Below are positions 1-6,609 of a stretch of 7,138 bases of DNA, piece by piece. Source of the stretch: JBKPDV01 sp046728075 (GTDB taxonomy: Bacteria > Acidobacteriota > Thermoanaerobaculia > UBA5066 > Gp7-AA6). How positions within the stretch are numbered: position 1 is the stretch's first letter; every line of letters starts with the position of its first letter. The stretch is taken from positions 1 through 7,138 of the forward strand of contig JBKPDV010000295.1 in the NCBI GenBank assembly GCA_046728075.1, written 5' to 3'. A model generated the notes under the pieces. That model was not told the DNA's origin. It ran no database searches and worked only from the letters and a program-made list of their open reading frames with translations. The translations under genes and the position numbers were made by a program.

Positions 1-1877
1 ATCAGCATCTCATCCTCGAAGACCTCCGGCTCGGAGGGGCCGCCGGCGAGGACGTGAGCATGGTAGATCCTCCTCGCGGTCACGACGGTAACGCGCTCCC
101 CCTCGTCGTCCCAGGAGAAGACGAATCGTTCCGGACGACAGCCGGTCGGATCCAGAATGTCGCATCCGACGTCGGCCCGTGGCGCAGAGATGCCGAGCAG
201 ACCCAGGAGAGTCGGAGGAATGTCCGCCAGGGAGGCGGGGCCGTCGATTCGCCGTCCGCCGGCGAGCAGGGGCGAGCTAAAGATCAGAGGAACGCGATGA
301 CGAAGCTCTGAAAATTCGTGAACCGAGACCGTTCTCTGCAGCGGAGCTATCGGCAGACCGTGATCGCTCGCCACGATGAACAACGTTCGCGCAAACCACG
401 AGCGAGACCGGCTCAGTCTGAAGAAGTCACCCACCGCCTCATCGGTGTAATGCATCGTCTTCAACATCTGCGCGGTGTGGCGCCCGACCAGCAGATTCGT
501 GCCGGGGAGCGGGAAGGAGCCGGCCTGCTCGGGAATGGCGACGGGGAAGGCGCTTCCCGCATCCGGCGGAAGTTGAAACGGATGGTGATTGGAAATGGTC
601 AGCACCATGGCGGCAAAGGGCTCTTCCAGGCGGTCGAGCGCAGTCATCGCTCTTCTCACGAGCGCCTTGTCGGAATACCCCCAGTTGGTTCTCGGATCGC
701 TCTTGTCGAAGTCGCGGCCATCCAGCGTTTGAAAATGGCGAGGCTGAAAAAAGCGGTCTTCACCAAAAAAAGTCTCATCGCTGTTGTGAATCCAGAGAAA
801 AGACCGCCACCCTGCAGCACGCAGGAGCTCGGGAAGTCCCGTTAAACGGGTCAGCGGATGCCGCGCGAGGAGCTGCTCGCCGGGAACGGCGAGAAGCCCG
901 TACCAGATCGCCAGTTCTCCCTCGGGAGTGTGCGTACCGGGGCTGTAGACCCGCTCGACAGCGATTCCTTCGCGGGCGAGCTTGTCGAGATTCGGGGTCA
1001 GACCTGCGATGTCGCCTCCGAAGGCGCCGATCTCGTGGGCGCGGACACCTTCCATGACCAGAAACACGATGTTCGGACGCAGTCCGGCGGGCAGAACAGG
1101 GGCGGTCGCGGATCGAGCCGGCGCCCGGTAAGCGAGCGGAAAACGTTCATCGAAATACTCGCGAGCGAGACGGGCCGCCGCCAACTCGCGCACGGAGGTT
1201 CTCGCGAGGTTTGGCCCGGGACGCGCAGAGCCCTCCGCGGGGCTCTCGATCGGTTTCTCCCGGGCCAGCGCCGCCAGTTCGAAGACCGGGTTGCGAGAGG
1301 TTTCCACGAGATGGACGTGCAGAGGCAAAGCCGAGAAAATCAAACCGGCGCTCCCCAGGATGAGGAGCCTTCGCGGAGAGGCCGACGCCGCGCGGCTGTG
1401 CAGAGAGCTCCTTGCCGCCCAGACCAGCAGCGCTCCCAGTACGAGAATCTCAGCCGAGAGCCGGCCGATCAACCACACGTCGGCGGAGAAACGGATGAAC
1501 GAGACATCGGAAGCGATCTGGAGGTCTTGCCGGCGCGGAGGATGACCAAAATAAATCACCGCTTCGGTCCAGAGCGCGAACGCGACCCCGACCAACAGGG
1601 TAAACAGACCGAACAACCCGCGTGCCAGGGCGCTCGGCGCCTTTCCGCCTCTGGCGAAAACCACGGCGAGAGCTCCAGCCAGCGCCAGGACTGCCAGATC
1701 TTCGGCGGAGCCCGTCGCGAGCCAGAGGACTGGATCGTCGGACGGGAGCGGCGTCGAAAGATGGATCCGCAAGCGCAGGAAGATGCCGAAGAGAAGCGCG
1801 AGGACGACCGCGGTTTCCGCGAAAGCACGCGCAGGAATCGCGGAAAGCAGGCCTCCGTTGTCCTCTGACCTTCCCAA
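1..1877 (-). CDS. LtaS/OpgB-like membrane sulfatase-fold transferase (partial, C-terminus outside window)
   Basis: At least 625 residues are visible and the frame is still open at the window edge. Five N-terminal membrane helices are predicted (about residues 17-36, 60-76, 86-111, 138-155, 169-191), then a linker and an alkaline-phosphatase/sulfatase-fold domain from RPNIVFLVMEGVRA (R267). Motifs match the lipoteichoic acid synthase/OpgB family: E276 as metal ligand, T317 in GTHTPEGE as probable nucleophile, SNHHPF at 429-434, HYTDEAVGDFF, SDHG (D505, H506) as metal ligands and HRVPLIF at 527. Known members move phosphoglycerol or phosphoethanolamine onto envelope polymers outside the membrane; the substrate here cannot be read. 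No ATG lies in frame near the N-terminus. I chose TTG at 1877 because GGAAGGG (1890-1884) sits six bases upstream. It is transcribed away from the spermidine-synthase-like pair. Family assignment is firm, exact substrate unknown. Confidence 0.92.
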   Translation of the reverse strand, partial: MGRSEDNGGLLSAIPARAFAETAVVLALLFGIFLRLRIHLSTPLPSDDPVLWLATGSAEDLAVLALAGALAVVFARGGKAPSALARGLFGLFTLLVGVAFALWTEAVIYFGHPPRRQDLQIASDVSFIRFSADVWLIGRLSAEILVLGALLVWAARSSLHSRAASASPRRLLILGSAGLIFSALPLHVHLVETSRNPVFELAALAREKPIESPAEGSARPGPNLARTSVRELAAARLAREYFDERFPLAYRAPARSATAPVLPAGLRPNIVFLVMEGVRAHEIGAFGGDIAGLTPNLDKLAREGIAVERVYSPGTHTPEGELAIWYGLLAVPGEQLLARHPLTRLTGLPELLRAAGWRSFLWIHNSDETFFGEDRFFQPRHFQTLDGRDFDKSDPRTNWGYSDKALVRRAMTALDRLEEPFAAMVLTISNHHPFQLPPDAGSAFPVAIPEQAGSFPLPGTNLLVGRHTAQMLKTMHYTDEAVGDFFRLSRSRSWFARTLFIVASDHGLPIAPLQRTVSVHEFSELRHRVPLIFSSPLLAGGRRIDGPASLADIPPTLLGLLGISAPRADVGCDILDPTGCRPERFVFSWDDEGERVTVVTARRIYHAHVLAGGPSEPEVFEDEML

Positions 1878-2023
1878 GTCGTTCCCTTCCGATGAGTCCG
1901 ATTCCGATGGACCGATCTCCCGCTCGACTCCTCCATCTTCTCGCGCGCCGTCCAGCCGGCCAAGGCCGGAACACCAGCCGGGACCGTCCGGACGCCGCCA
2001 ACCGGTAAAATGTCTTGGACCAC
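1878..2023. promoter_or_regulatory. Divergent intergenic region between the sulfatase and the membrane/spermidine-synthase pair
   Basis: This 146-bp gap must carry the promoters for both directions. Visible elements are an inverted repeat CCGGCC-AA-GGCCGG at 1956-1969, two direct copies of CCAGCCGG (1952-1959 and 1974-1981), and a perfect palindrome GTCCGGAC at 1986-1993. A TAAAAT hexamer at 2006-2011 could be a rightward -10 box, but no convincing -35 accompanies it, and it would give a leader of only about six bases before ATG 2024. TTGTCA on the minus strand near 2031-2026 resembles a leftward -35 without a clear -10. The palindromes could be operators, though GC-rich DNA produces such elements by chance. 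Confidence 0.4.
1887..1915. repeat. Near-perfect tandem repeat upstream of the sulfatase start
   Basis: TTCCGATGAGTCCGA (1887-1901) is followed directly by TTCCGATGGACCGA (1902-1915), giving four CCGAT cores within 29 bp. The block lies in the likely leader of the leftward sulfatase gene and overlaps its Shine-Dalgarno sequence. It could be an operator or a translational control site. It could also be incidental. Confidence 0.45.
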
Positions 2024-2662
2024 ATGACAATCGATCCGACAAGCGCGCCCCGGCCGCTGGCCGAGACTGTTTCGCTGCTCTTTGTTTCCCTCGTTTTCCT
2101 GGTCTCCGGGTTCGCGGCTCTGATCTACCAGGTTGTCTGGCAACGGACGCTTTTCGCGATCTATGGCGTCAACATCGAATCGGTAACGATCGTCGTGACG
2201 ACCTTCATGGTGGGCCTTGGCCTCGGGAGCCTGGCTGGCGGCCGGCTGTCCCTCGATCCGGGCCGCTCCCTCCTGCGGACCTTCGGTGCTCTCGAGTTGT
2301 CGATTGGCGGCTTCGGGCTCTTTTCCCTGAAGCTTTTCCATTGGGTGGGGCTTTTCACCGCGGGACGCTCCGTCTTGACGACTCTCTCGATCAGTTTCGC
2401 GCTCCTGCTTCTTCCGACATTGATGATGGGCGCGACGCTCCCACTGCTGGTGACGGACGCTGTTCGCCGGCTCCACAACGTCGGCAGATCGGTATCCATC
2501 CTGTACTTCGTCAACACACTGGGCTCCGCGTTCGCCGCCCTGGCCACCTCGATTTATCTGCTCGGACGGCTGGGTCAACAAGCCACCGTGACTCTGGCGG
2601 CAGCGCTCAACCTGATCGTGGGATCGAGCGTGCTGCTGGCTTCTCGGAAGGACCGCCGCTGA
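2024..2662 (+). CDS. Membrane half-protein: N-terminal repeat of the fused MFS/spermidine-synthase family
   Basis: A 212-residue protein that is almost entirely membrane, with about six helices (roughly 16-36, 52-72, 86-106, 121-143, 157-180, 188-207). It carries the signature that opens membrane-bound spermidine-synthase-like proteins, SGFAALIYQVVWQRTL (28-43), then GLGLGSLAGGRL, MMGATLP and SILYFVNTLGSAF. It has no Rossmann domain. The same pattern recurs without gaps at the start of the next protein: Y35, W39, R41 and G48 match Y20, W24, R26 and G33. The two are therefore repeats of one ancestral unit. Its TGA shares a base with the next ATG, implying translational coupling and a joint complex. 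ATG 2024 was preferred over in-frame TTG 2015; neither has a strong Shine-Dalgarno, so the start is moderately certain. Transport or enzymatic role is unknown. Confidence 0.85.
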   Translation: MTIDPTSAPRPLAETVSLLFVSLVFLVSGFAALIYQVVWQRTLFAIYGVNIESVTIVVTTFMVGLGLGSLAGGRLSLDPGRSLLRTFGALELSIGGFGLFSLKLFHWVGLFTAGRSVLTTLSISFALLLLPTLMMGATLPLLVTDAVRRLHNVGRSVSILYFVNTLGSAFAALATSIYLLGRLGQQATVTLAAALNLIVGSSVLLASRKDRR

Positions 2663-4233
2663 TGAGGCGCTTCTTGCTCCTCCTGGTGGCAGGCCTGACG
2701 GGCTACATCGGGCTGTCCTATGAGATTCTCTGGGTTCGGCTCTACTCCTTCCTGACCGGAGCCACCGCGGCGAGCTTCGGCGTTCTCCTGGGCACCTATC
2801 TCCTCGGGCTCGCGTCCGGGTCGCTCGCGAGCTGGATCTACTGCGACGAGAGCGCTGCGCGGGGCGATTCCGCCCGTCTCCGAGTGCCGGCGGCCCTCGT
2901 CCTGGCGGCAAGCGCTCTCGCCTTCTTCCTGATTCCGGTTCTCGCCGCCCTCGTGCGGCGGGGAAGTTTCCTGCCTTCCCTTCTTTTGGTTGGAGCCGTC
3001 GCCGGTCTGCTCGGAGCCCTTCTGCCCATTCTCAGTCACTTCGGCATCCGTCCCGACGAGCACGCTGGAGAGTGGTTGTCCTACCTTTACATGGCCAATA
3101 TCGCCGGGTCAGCGGCGGGATCGCTGTTGACTGGATTCTTCCTGCTCGACCGGCTCTCGCTGAAAGGGATCTCGGTCTTTCTCGCCCTGCTCGGCGTCGT
3201 CCTCGCGTTGCTCTTGATTCTCTCCTCCCGTCTTCGTCGTCTTCCTCTCGCTCTCTGGACCGCCATTCCTTTGCTCGGCGCCGCGCTCGTCGTCGGGTTC
3301 GCGCCGGCACTGTTCGATCGGATTTACGAGAAACTCCAGTTCCGGCGAACCTACACCCCGGCCACCACCTTCGCTCATGTCGTCGAGAATCGTCACGGCG
3401 TCATCACGGTCCTCCAGGATGGAACCGTTTACGGCGGAGGCGTCTACGACGGCGTCTACAGCACCTCCCTGGTTGACGATCGGAACCTGATCGTCCGCGC
3501 CTACGTCCTGAGCGCGTTCCACCCTCGGCCGAGCCGAGTCCTCGTGATCGGCATCTCTTCCGGTTCTTTCGTGCAGGTGATCGCCAACAACCCGTTTGTC
3601 GAACGGCTCACGGTCATCGAGATCAATCCGGGATATCTGTCGCTCATCCCTCAACATCCTCAAGTGGCGAGCCTCCTCAGAAATCCGAAGATCGAGATCT
3701 TCATCGACGACGGCCGGAGATGGCTTCGGGCTCATCCCGAACGGCAATTCGACGCCGTGGTCAACAACATGACCTGGCATTGGAGGAGCCAGGCCACAAA
3801 TCTGCTCTCCGTCGAGTTCCTCCGTCTGGTTCAGAGCCACCTCGCGCCCGGCGGTGTGCTGCTCAACAACACGACGTTCTCTCTGGACGCACAGAAGACC
3901 GCGTGCACGGTCTTTCCTTACGGATTTCGATTCACCAACCACATGGCGGTCGGCGACAGCCCGATGCAGTTCAATCGAGACCGCTGGCGCAAGGTGCTCG
4001 CTGAATATCAGATCGACGGAAGACCCGTCTTCGATCTCGAGCGGCCGGAACAGAGAGCACGATTCGAAGAGGTCCTGCGCCTTGGTCCCACTCCCAATGG
4101 ACGCGAGGAGGGGCGCAATGGAAATTTTCAGACTTGCTCGAACATTCTCAAATGGACTGCAGGAAATAGGATCGTGACGGACGACAACATGGCGACGGAG
4201 TGGTATCGCCCCTGGTGGGCTCTGCCGGACTAG
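2662..4233 (+). CDS. Membrane-fused spermidine-synthase-like protein with altered catalytic segment
   Basis: A 523-residue protein. Seven membrane helices are predicted (about 4-20, 36-58, 76-98, 104-124, 141-162, 168-188, 195-216), followed by a spermidine-synthase/SAM-methyltransferase-type Rossmann domain (about 240-450). The domain shows VLVIGISSGSF (293-303, nucleotide-binding loop), VIEINPGY (E320, ribose-binding acidic strand end), and FIDDGRRWL (347-355, the SpeE DGR motif). Where aminopropyltransferases have a catalytic Asp motif after the hydrophobic strand, this protein reads FDAVVNNMTWHWR (363-375) then TNLLS, so polyamine synthesis is doubtful. The C-terminus has TDDNMATEW, a usual ending of the group. 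ATG 2662 overlaps the preceding TGA and has GGAAGGA nine bases upstream inside the previous gene. The same frame stays open further upstream by chance. Family is clear; the reaction is not. Confidence 0.9.
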   Translation: MRRFLLLLVAGLTGYIGLSYEILWVRLYSFLTGATAASFGVLLGTYLLGLASGSLASWIYCDESAARGDSARLRVPAALVLAASALAFFLIPVLAALVRRGSFLPSLLLVGAVAGLLGALLPILSHFGIRPDEHAGEWLSYLYMANIAGSAAGSLLTGFFLLDRLSLKGISVFLALLGVVLALLLILSSRLRRLPLALWTAIPLLGAALVVGFAPALFDRIYEKLQFRRTYTPATTFAHVVENRHGVITVLQDGTVYGGGVYDGVYSTSLVDDRNLIVRAYVLSAFHPRPSRVLVIGISSGSFVQVIANNPFVERLTVIEINPGYLSLIPQHPQVASLLRNPKIEIFIDDGRRWLRAHPERQFDAVVNNMTWHWRSQATNLLSVEFLRLVQSHLAPGGVLLNNTTFSLDAQKTACTVFPYGFRFTNHMAVGDSPMQFNRDRWRKVLAEYQIDGRPVFDLERPEQRARFEEVLRLGPTPNGREEGRNGNFQTCSNILKWTAGNRIVTDDNMATEWYRPWWALPD

Positions 4234-4271
4234 AGACGAGGACTCGGCACGCCACGCTGTCGAAATGCGAG

Positions 4272-4301
4272 AACGGCCGACCGGCTGGTCAGCGGGCCGT
4301 T
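4272..4301. terminator. Bidirectional hairpin between convergent genes
   Basis: AACGGCC (4272-4278) pairs perfectly with GGCCGTT (4295-4301). An inner GACC (4279-4282) pairs with GGTC (4287-4290) around a GGCT loop, leaving a 4-nt bulge. The structure sits in the 55-bp convergent gap and includes the TGA of the BON gene (4289-4291). No real T-tract follows on either strand, although the minus strand continues TTCTCGCATTT. It may be a weak or Rho-assisted terminator or an mRNA-end stabiliser. Confidence 0.4.
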
Positions 4302-4663
4302 GTCGGAGCCGGGGTGACCGCGGGCGGCGCGGGTGTCGTCCCCGCGGGCGTGACGCTCACGTCGGCCGCCAGCACCTGCAGCGCGTTCTTCACGTCGGTG
4401 ACTCCCGCGACACCCCGCGCGACCGACTCGATCTTGCTGCTCTCTTCCGCGCTGTGGACCGGGCCGGCCAGAGTCACGACGCCGTTGGTCACGTTGACCG
4501 AGACGCTCGTGATCGTCGAAGCCCCGACGTCGGAGGCGAGCTTCGACTTGATCTGGGTGGCGATCTTGGCGTCCTTGGCCTGTCCCTCCAGACTCTCGTT
4601 GGGGCGGCAGGCTGTCGCAAGGGTGATGGCGGCGACGAAGATGACCGCTGTTCGTGCCTTCAT
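4289..4663 (-). CDS. BON-domain lipoprotein
   Basis: A 124-residue predicted envelope lipoprotein. A basic start MKAR is followed by a hydrophobic signal segment ending ITLATAC, with Cys19 as the likely lipidation site; the lipobox is slightly unusual, with Ala at -3 and Leu at -4. Residues about 30-98 form one BON domain, with the typical alternating pattern SVSVNVTNGVVTLAGPV (53-69) and GVAGVTDVKNAL (84-95). BON domains (OsmY, Kbp) bind phospholipid or other ligands at membranes and are often stress-linked. The tail after 100 is rich in Pro, Thr and Ala, with VTPA appearing twice. ATG 4663 is chosen over an upstream in-frame ATG at 4681 because GGAGGG (4673-4668) is ideally spaced and the signal peptide starts there. 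A sigma-54-type promoter lies directly upstream. Confidence 0.9.
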   Translation of the reverse strand: MKARTAVIFVAAITLATACRPNESLEGQAKDAKIATQIKSKLASDVGASTITSVSVNVTNGVVTLAGPVHSAEESSKIESVARGVAGVTDVKNALQVLAADVSVTPAGTTPAPPAVTPAPTTAR

Positions 4664-4684
4664 GGTGCCCTCCGGCCGCAAACG

Positions 4685-4700
4685 AGCAATGCATGTGCCA
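4685..4700 (-). promoter_or_regulatory. Sigma-54 (RpoN) -24/-12 promoter for the BON lipoprotein gene
   Basis: On the minus strand the sequence reads TGGCACATGCATTGCT. This gives TGGCAC (4700-4695), five bases, then TTGCT (4689-4685), with the invariant GG and GC exactly ten bases apart. It matches the consensus TGGCACGNNNNTTGCW at all positions but one. Transcription would begin near 4674, giving an 11-nt leader that starts at the Shine-Dalgarno GGAGGG. Position and orientation relative to the gene support function. No enhancer-binding-protein site is identified. Confidence 0.65.
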
Positions 4701-4710
4701 GGAGGACGGT

Positions 4711-4738
4711 CGGTAGTCGGTAGTCCGTAGTCAGTAGT
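4711..4738. repeat. Four tandem 7-bp repeats (CNGTAGT)
   Basis: Four contiguous heptamers, CGGTAGT, CGGTAGT, CCGTAGT and CAGTAGT, differ only at the second base. They lie between the divergent promoters of the BON gene and the DUF3592 operon. The last copy runs into TTGACA. They resemble short tandemly repeated elements dispersed in some bacterial genomes, or iterated binding sites for a regulator. Confidence 0.75.
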
Positions 4739-4767
4739 TGACAGAGTGAGGGACGGCGGATTCTACT
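4738..4767 (+). promoter_or_regulatory. Sigma-70-type promoter for the DUF3592 operon
   Basis: A perfect -35 box TTGACA (4738-4743) is followed after 18 bases by TCTACT (4762-4767), which matches four of six -10 positions. Transcription would start near 4774, leaving a leader of about 95 bases before the operon. That leader carries a small GC hairpin, CGGCC-TGC-GGCCG (4813-4825). The -10 box is only moderate, so the call rests mainly on the -35 box and its position. Confidence 0.45.
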
Positions 4768-4869
4768 TGCCCGACTGATCCGGCCTCAACCCATCGTTCC
4801 AGTTCCTGCTGACGGCCTGCGGCCGCCCGGGGACCGCTTGCGCCTCGACCGCGCGAGTGCGAACAGCGC

Positions 4870-6609
4870 ATGAGAGTGCAGGTGACGAGCGGCGGGGGCT
4901 CGGGATCGATGGGGATCGGCGGAAAAATCTTCGCCAGCCTGTTCCTCATGGTCTTTCTCGGAATGGGGTCTCTATTCGCTTACTTCATCGCCCGCGGATT
5001 CTTCGGGTCTCTCAAGACCTACGGCTGGAAACCGGCGGACTGCCGAATCGTGGAGAGCCGGGCAGTCGAGGATGCGTCCAAGGGCGGCTCTCGATTCCGC
5101 TTCGAGGTGCTCTACCGCTACGATTTCAGCGGCCGCGAGTACGAGTCCCGCGTCTATCGTCCCGGGTACGCGGGTTCGGACCAGATTTCCGAGGCCGAGC
5201 GCCTGGCCGCCCGCTACTCGCCCGGGTCGAGAGCCCAGTGCTACATCGATTCCTCATCGCCGGACAAGGCCTGTCTGGCGCGGCCGAGCCTCTGGGCGGG
5301 CGCCTTCATTTTCCTGCCTCTCGTCTTCATCCTGGTCGGCGGAGGGGGCCTGGTGTTGCTGTGGCGCGGCAGTCGATCCGCGGAGGCGGCCGCCCGGCCG
5401 AAGGCCATCTCGGAGAAGGCAGTCTCCACCGGCAAGGCCACGGGATGCGTGATCGCCTTCCTCTCGATCTTTTTCTTCGCCGGTCTGGGAACGTCGCTCT
5501 TCTTCATTCGGCCAGCGTTGAAGAACATCACCGCCCGCAACTGGACCGAGACGCCGTGCGTCGTTCTCTCGAGCGACGTGCGCAGCCACTCCGGGAGCAA
5601 GGGCGGCTCGACGTACAGCGTCGACATCCTTTATCAGTACGAGGTCGGAGGCCGGACCTACCGATCCAACCTGTACCACTTCATGGGCGGCTCCTCGGGC
5701 GGCTATGCCGCCAAGGCCGCGGTCGTCGCGCAGAATCCGCGCGGGACGCGCCGCGTCTGCTACGTCAATCCGGCGGATCCCACGGAGGCGGTGCTCCAGC
5801 GCTCCTTCGACAAGGAGTACCTGGTCGCGATCGTTCCGGCCGTCTTCATGGCAGCGGGCCTGGGCGGGATCCTGCTGGTCCTGCAGGCCGCTCGCAAACA
5901 ACGAGCCGCGCTGGCGCGCGCGGCGGCCGCGGGCGATCCTTCCGGCGGCCGCTTCGTCGAGGCCGAGGAAGACGAAGAGCCCGAAGAGTCAGGCCCGGTG
6001 GTGTTGAAGCCCCCGAGCGCCCTGGGAAAGCTCTTCGGCATGATCTTCCTCGCGGTTTTCTGGAACGGGATCGTTTCGGTCTTTTTCTGGCAAATGCTCA
6101 AGGGCTGGAAGACCGGCGCGGCTCCGGTCGGCCTGACGATCTTCCTGATTCCGTTCGTGCTCATCGGTCTCGCGTTCATCCTCGGCATCGGTTACTTCTT
6201 CCTCGCTCTCTTCAATCCGAGGCCGCGCCTGACACTCTCGCGCCGACGGATTCCTCTGGGCGGCTCCGCGACACTCGACTGGTCTTTTTCGGGGTCCGCC
6301 TCGCGGATTTCCCGTGTCCTCGTCCGGGTCGAGGGGCGGGAGGAGTGCCGGTACCGGCGCGGAACGACGACCTACACGGACAAGAACGTCTTTGCGACGA
6401 TCCCGGTATTCGACGCACCCGGTGAAGCGGGAGCGCGCGCCGGCAACGCGTCGTTCACGATCCCGGCTGCGGCGATGCACTCCTTTTCCGCGCCGGACAA
6501 CAAGATCATCTGGACTCTGAAGTTCACCGGAGAGATTCCGAAGTGGCCGGACGTTTCCGAGGACTTCGAGCTCGATGTGCGTCCTCTGCGCCCCGGGAGT
6601 TCGTCGTGA
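4870..6609 (+). CDS. Six-helix membrane protein with two DUF3592 domains and a C-terminal beta-sandwich domain
   Basis: A 579-residue protein. Predicted helices lie at about 20-45, 142-165, 191-212, 318-338, 386-410 and 421-449. Two DUF3592 domains (about 53-136 and 225-312) share the order W..C, KGGS, YxY, GR.Y, a late Cys, and an acidic/Pro end. Their Cys pairs C58/C124 and C230/C297 could form disulfides. Basic loops after helices 2 and 4 (RGSRS at 166-170, ARKQR at 341-345) suggest both domains face outward. The acidic stretch EAEEDEEPEES (364-374) and the C-terminal beta-rich domain (450-579) would then be inside. That tail resembles the next gene's product. ATG 4870 lacks a clear Shine-Dalgarno; ATG 4909 (residue 14), just before the first helix, is an equally possible start. 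Function of the family is unknown. The gene overlaps the next by four bases. Confidence 0.87.
   Translation: MRVQVTSGGGSGSMGIGGKIFASLFLMVFLGMGSLFAYFIARGFFGSLKTYGWKPADCRIVESRAVEDASKGGSRFRFEVLYRYDFSGREYESRVYRPGYAGSDQISEAERLAARYSPGSRAQCYIDSSSPDKACLARPSLWAGAFIFLPLVFILVGGGGLVLLWRGSRSAEAAARPKAISEKAVSTGKATGCVIAFLSIFFFAGLGTSLFFIRPALKNITARNWTETPCVVLSSDVRSHSGSKGGSTYSVDILYQYEVGGRTYRSNLYHFMGGSSGGYAAKAAVVAQNPRGTRRVCYVNPADPTEAVLQRSFDKEYLVAIVPAVFMAAGLGGILLVLQAARKQRAALARAAAAGDPSGGRFVEAEEDEEPEESGPVVLKPPSALGKLFGMIFLAVFWNGIVSVFFWQMLKGWKTGAAPVGLTIFLIPFVLIGLAFILGIGYFFLALFNPRPRLTLSRRRIPLGGSATLDWSFSGSASRISRVLVRVEGREECRYRRGTTTYTDKNVFATIPVFDAPGEAGARAGNASFTIPAAAMHSFSAPDNKIIWTLKFTGEIPKWPDVSEDFELDVRPLRPGSSS

Noticed and set aside
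858..1868. Plus-strand open frame of 336 codons opposite the sulfatase
   Set aside because: Its translation is Arg/Gly/Gln-rich without any recognisable motif, while the minus strand gives a continuous sulfatase-family protein with all catalytic motifs.
2006..2011. TAAAAT as a firm -10 box for the rightward pair
   Set aside because: There is no matching -35 at the right spacing and the leader would be almost absent; kept only as a note.
1783..2661. Upstream extension of the spermidine-synthase-like frame
   Set aside because: The extension is low-complexity Arg/Pro/Ser in a different frame from the real membrane half-protein; ATG 2662 with its Shine-Dalgarno is the true start.
1556..2911. 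Minus-strand open frame of 451 codons across the divergent region
   Set aside because: It overlaps the sulfatase N-terminus, the intergenic region and two plus-strand membrane genes; composition is that of a GC-rich antisense shadow.
4813..4825. GC hairpin CGGCC-TGC-GGCCG as an attenuator or riboswitch
   Set aside because: A five-pair stem is common by chance at this GC content, and no T-tract or conserved aptamer pattern is visible; noted only within the promoter entry.
4731..4949. Minus-strand 72-codon frame over the DUF3592 leader
   Set aside because: No motif, no good ribosome-binding site, and it overlaps the promoter and the start of the real gene.
4857..6425. Plus-strand open frame of 522 codons overlapping the DUF3592 gene
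   Set aside because: It is an Arg-rich frame-shadow; the frame starting at 4870 has clear membrane helices and two domain repeats.
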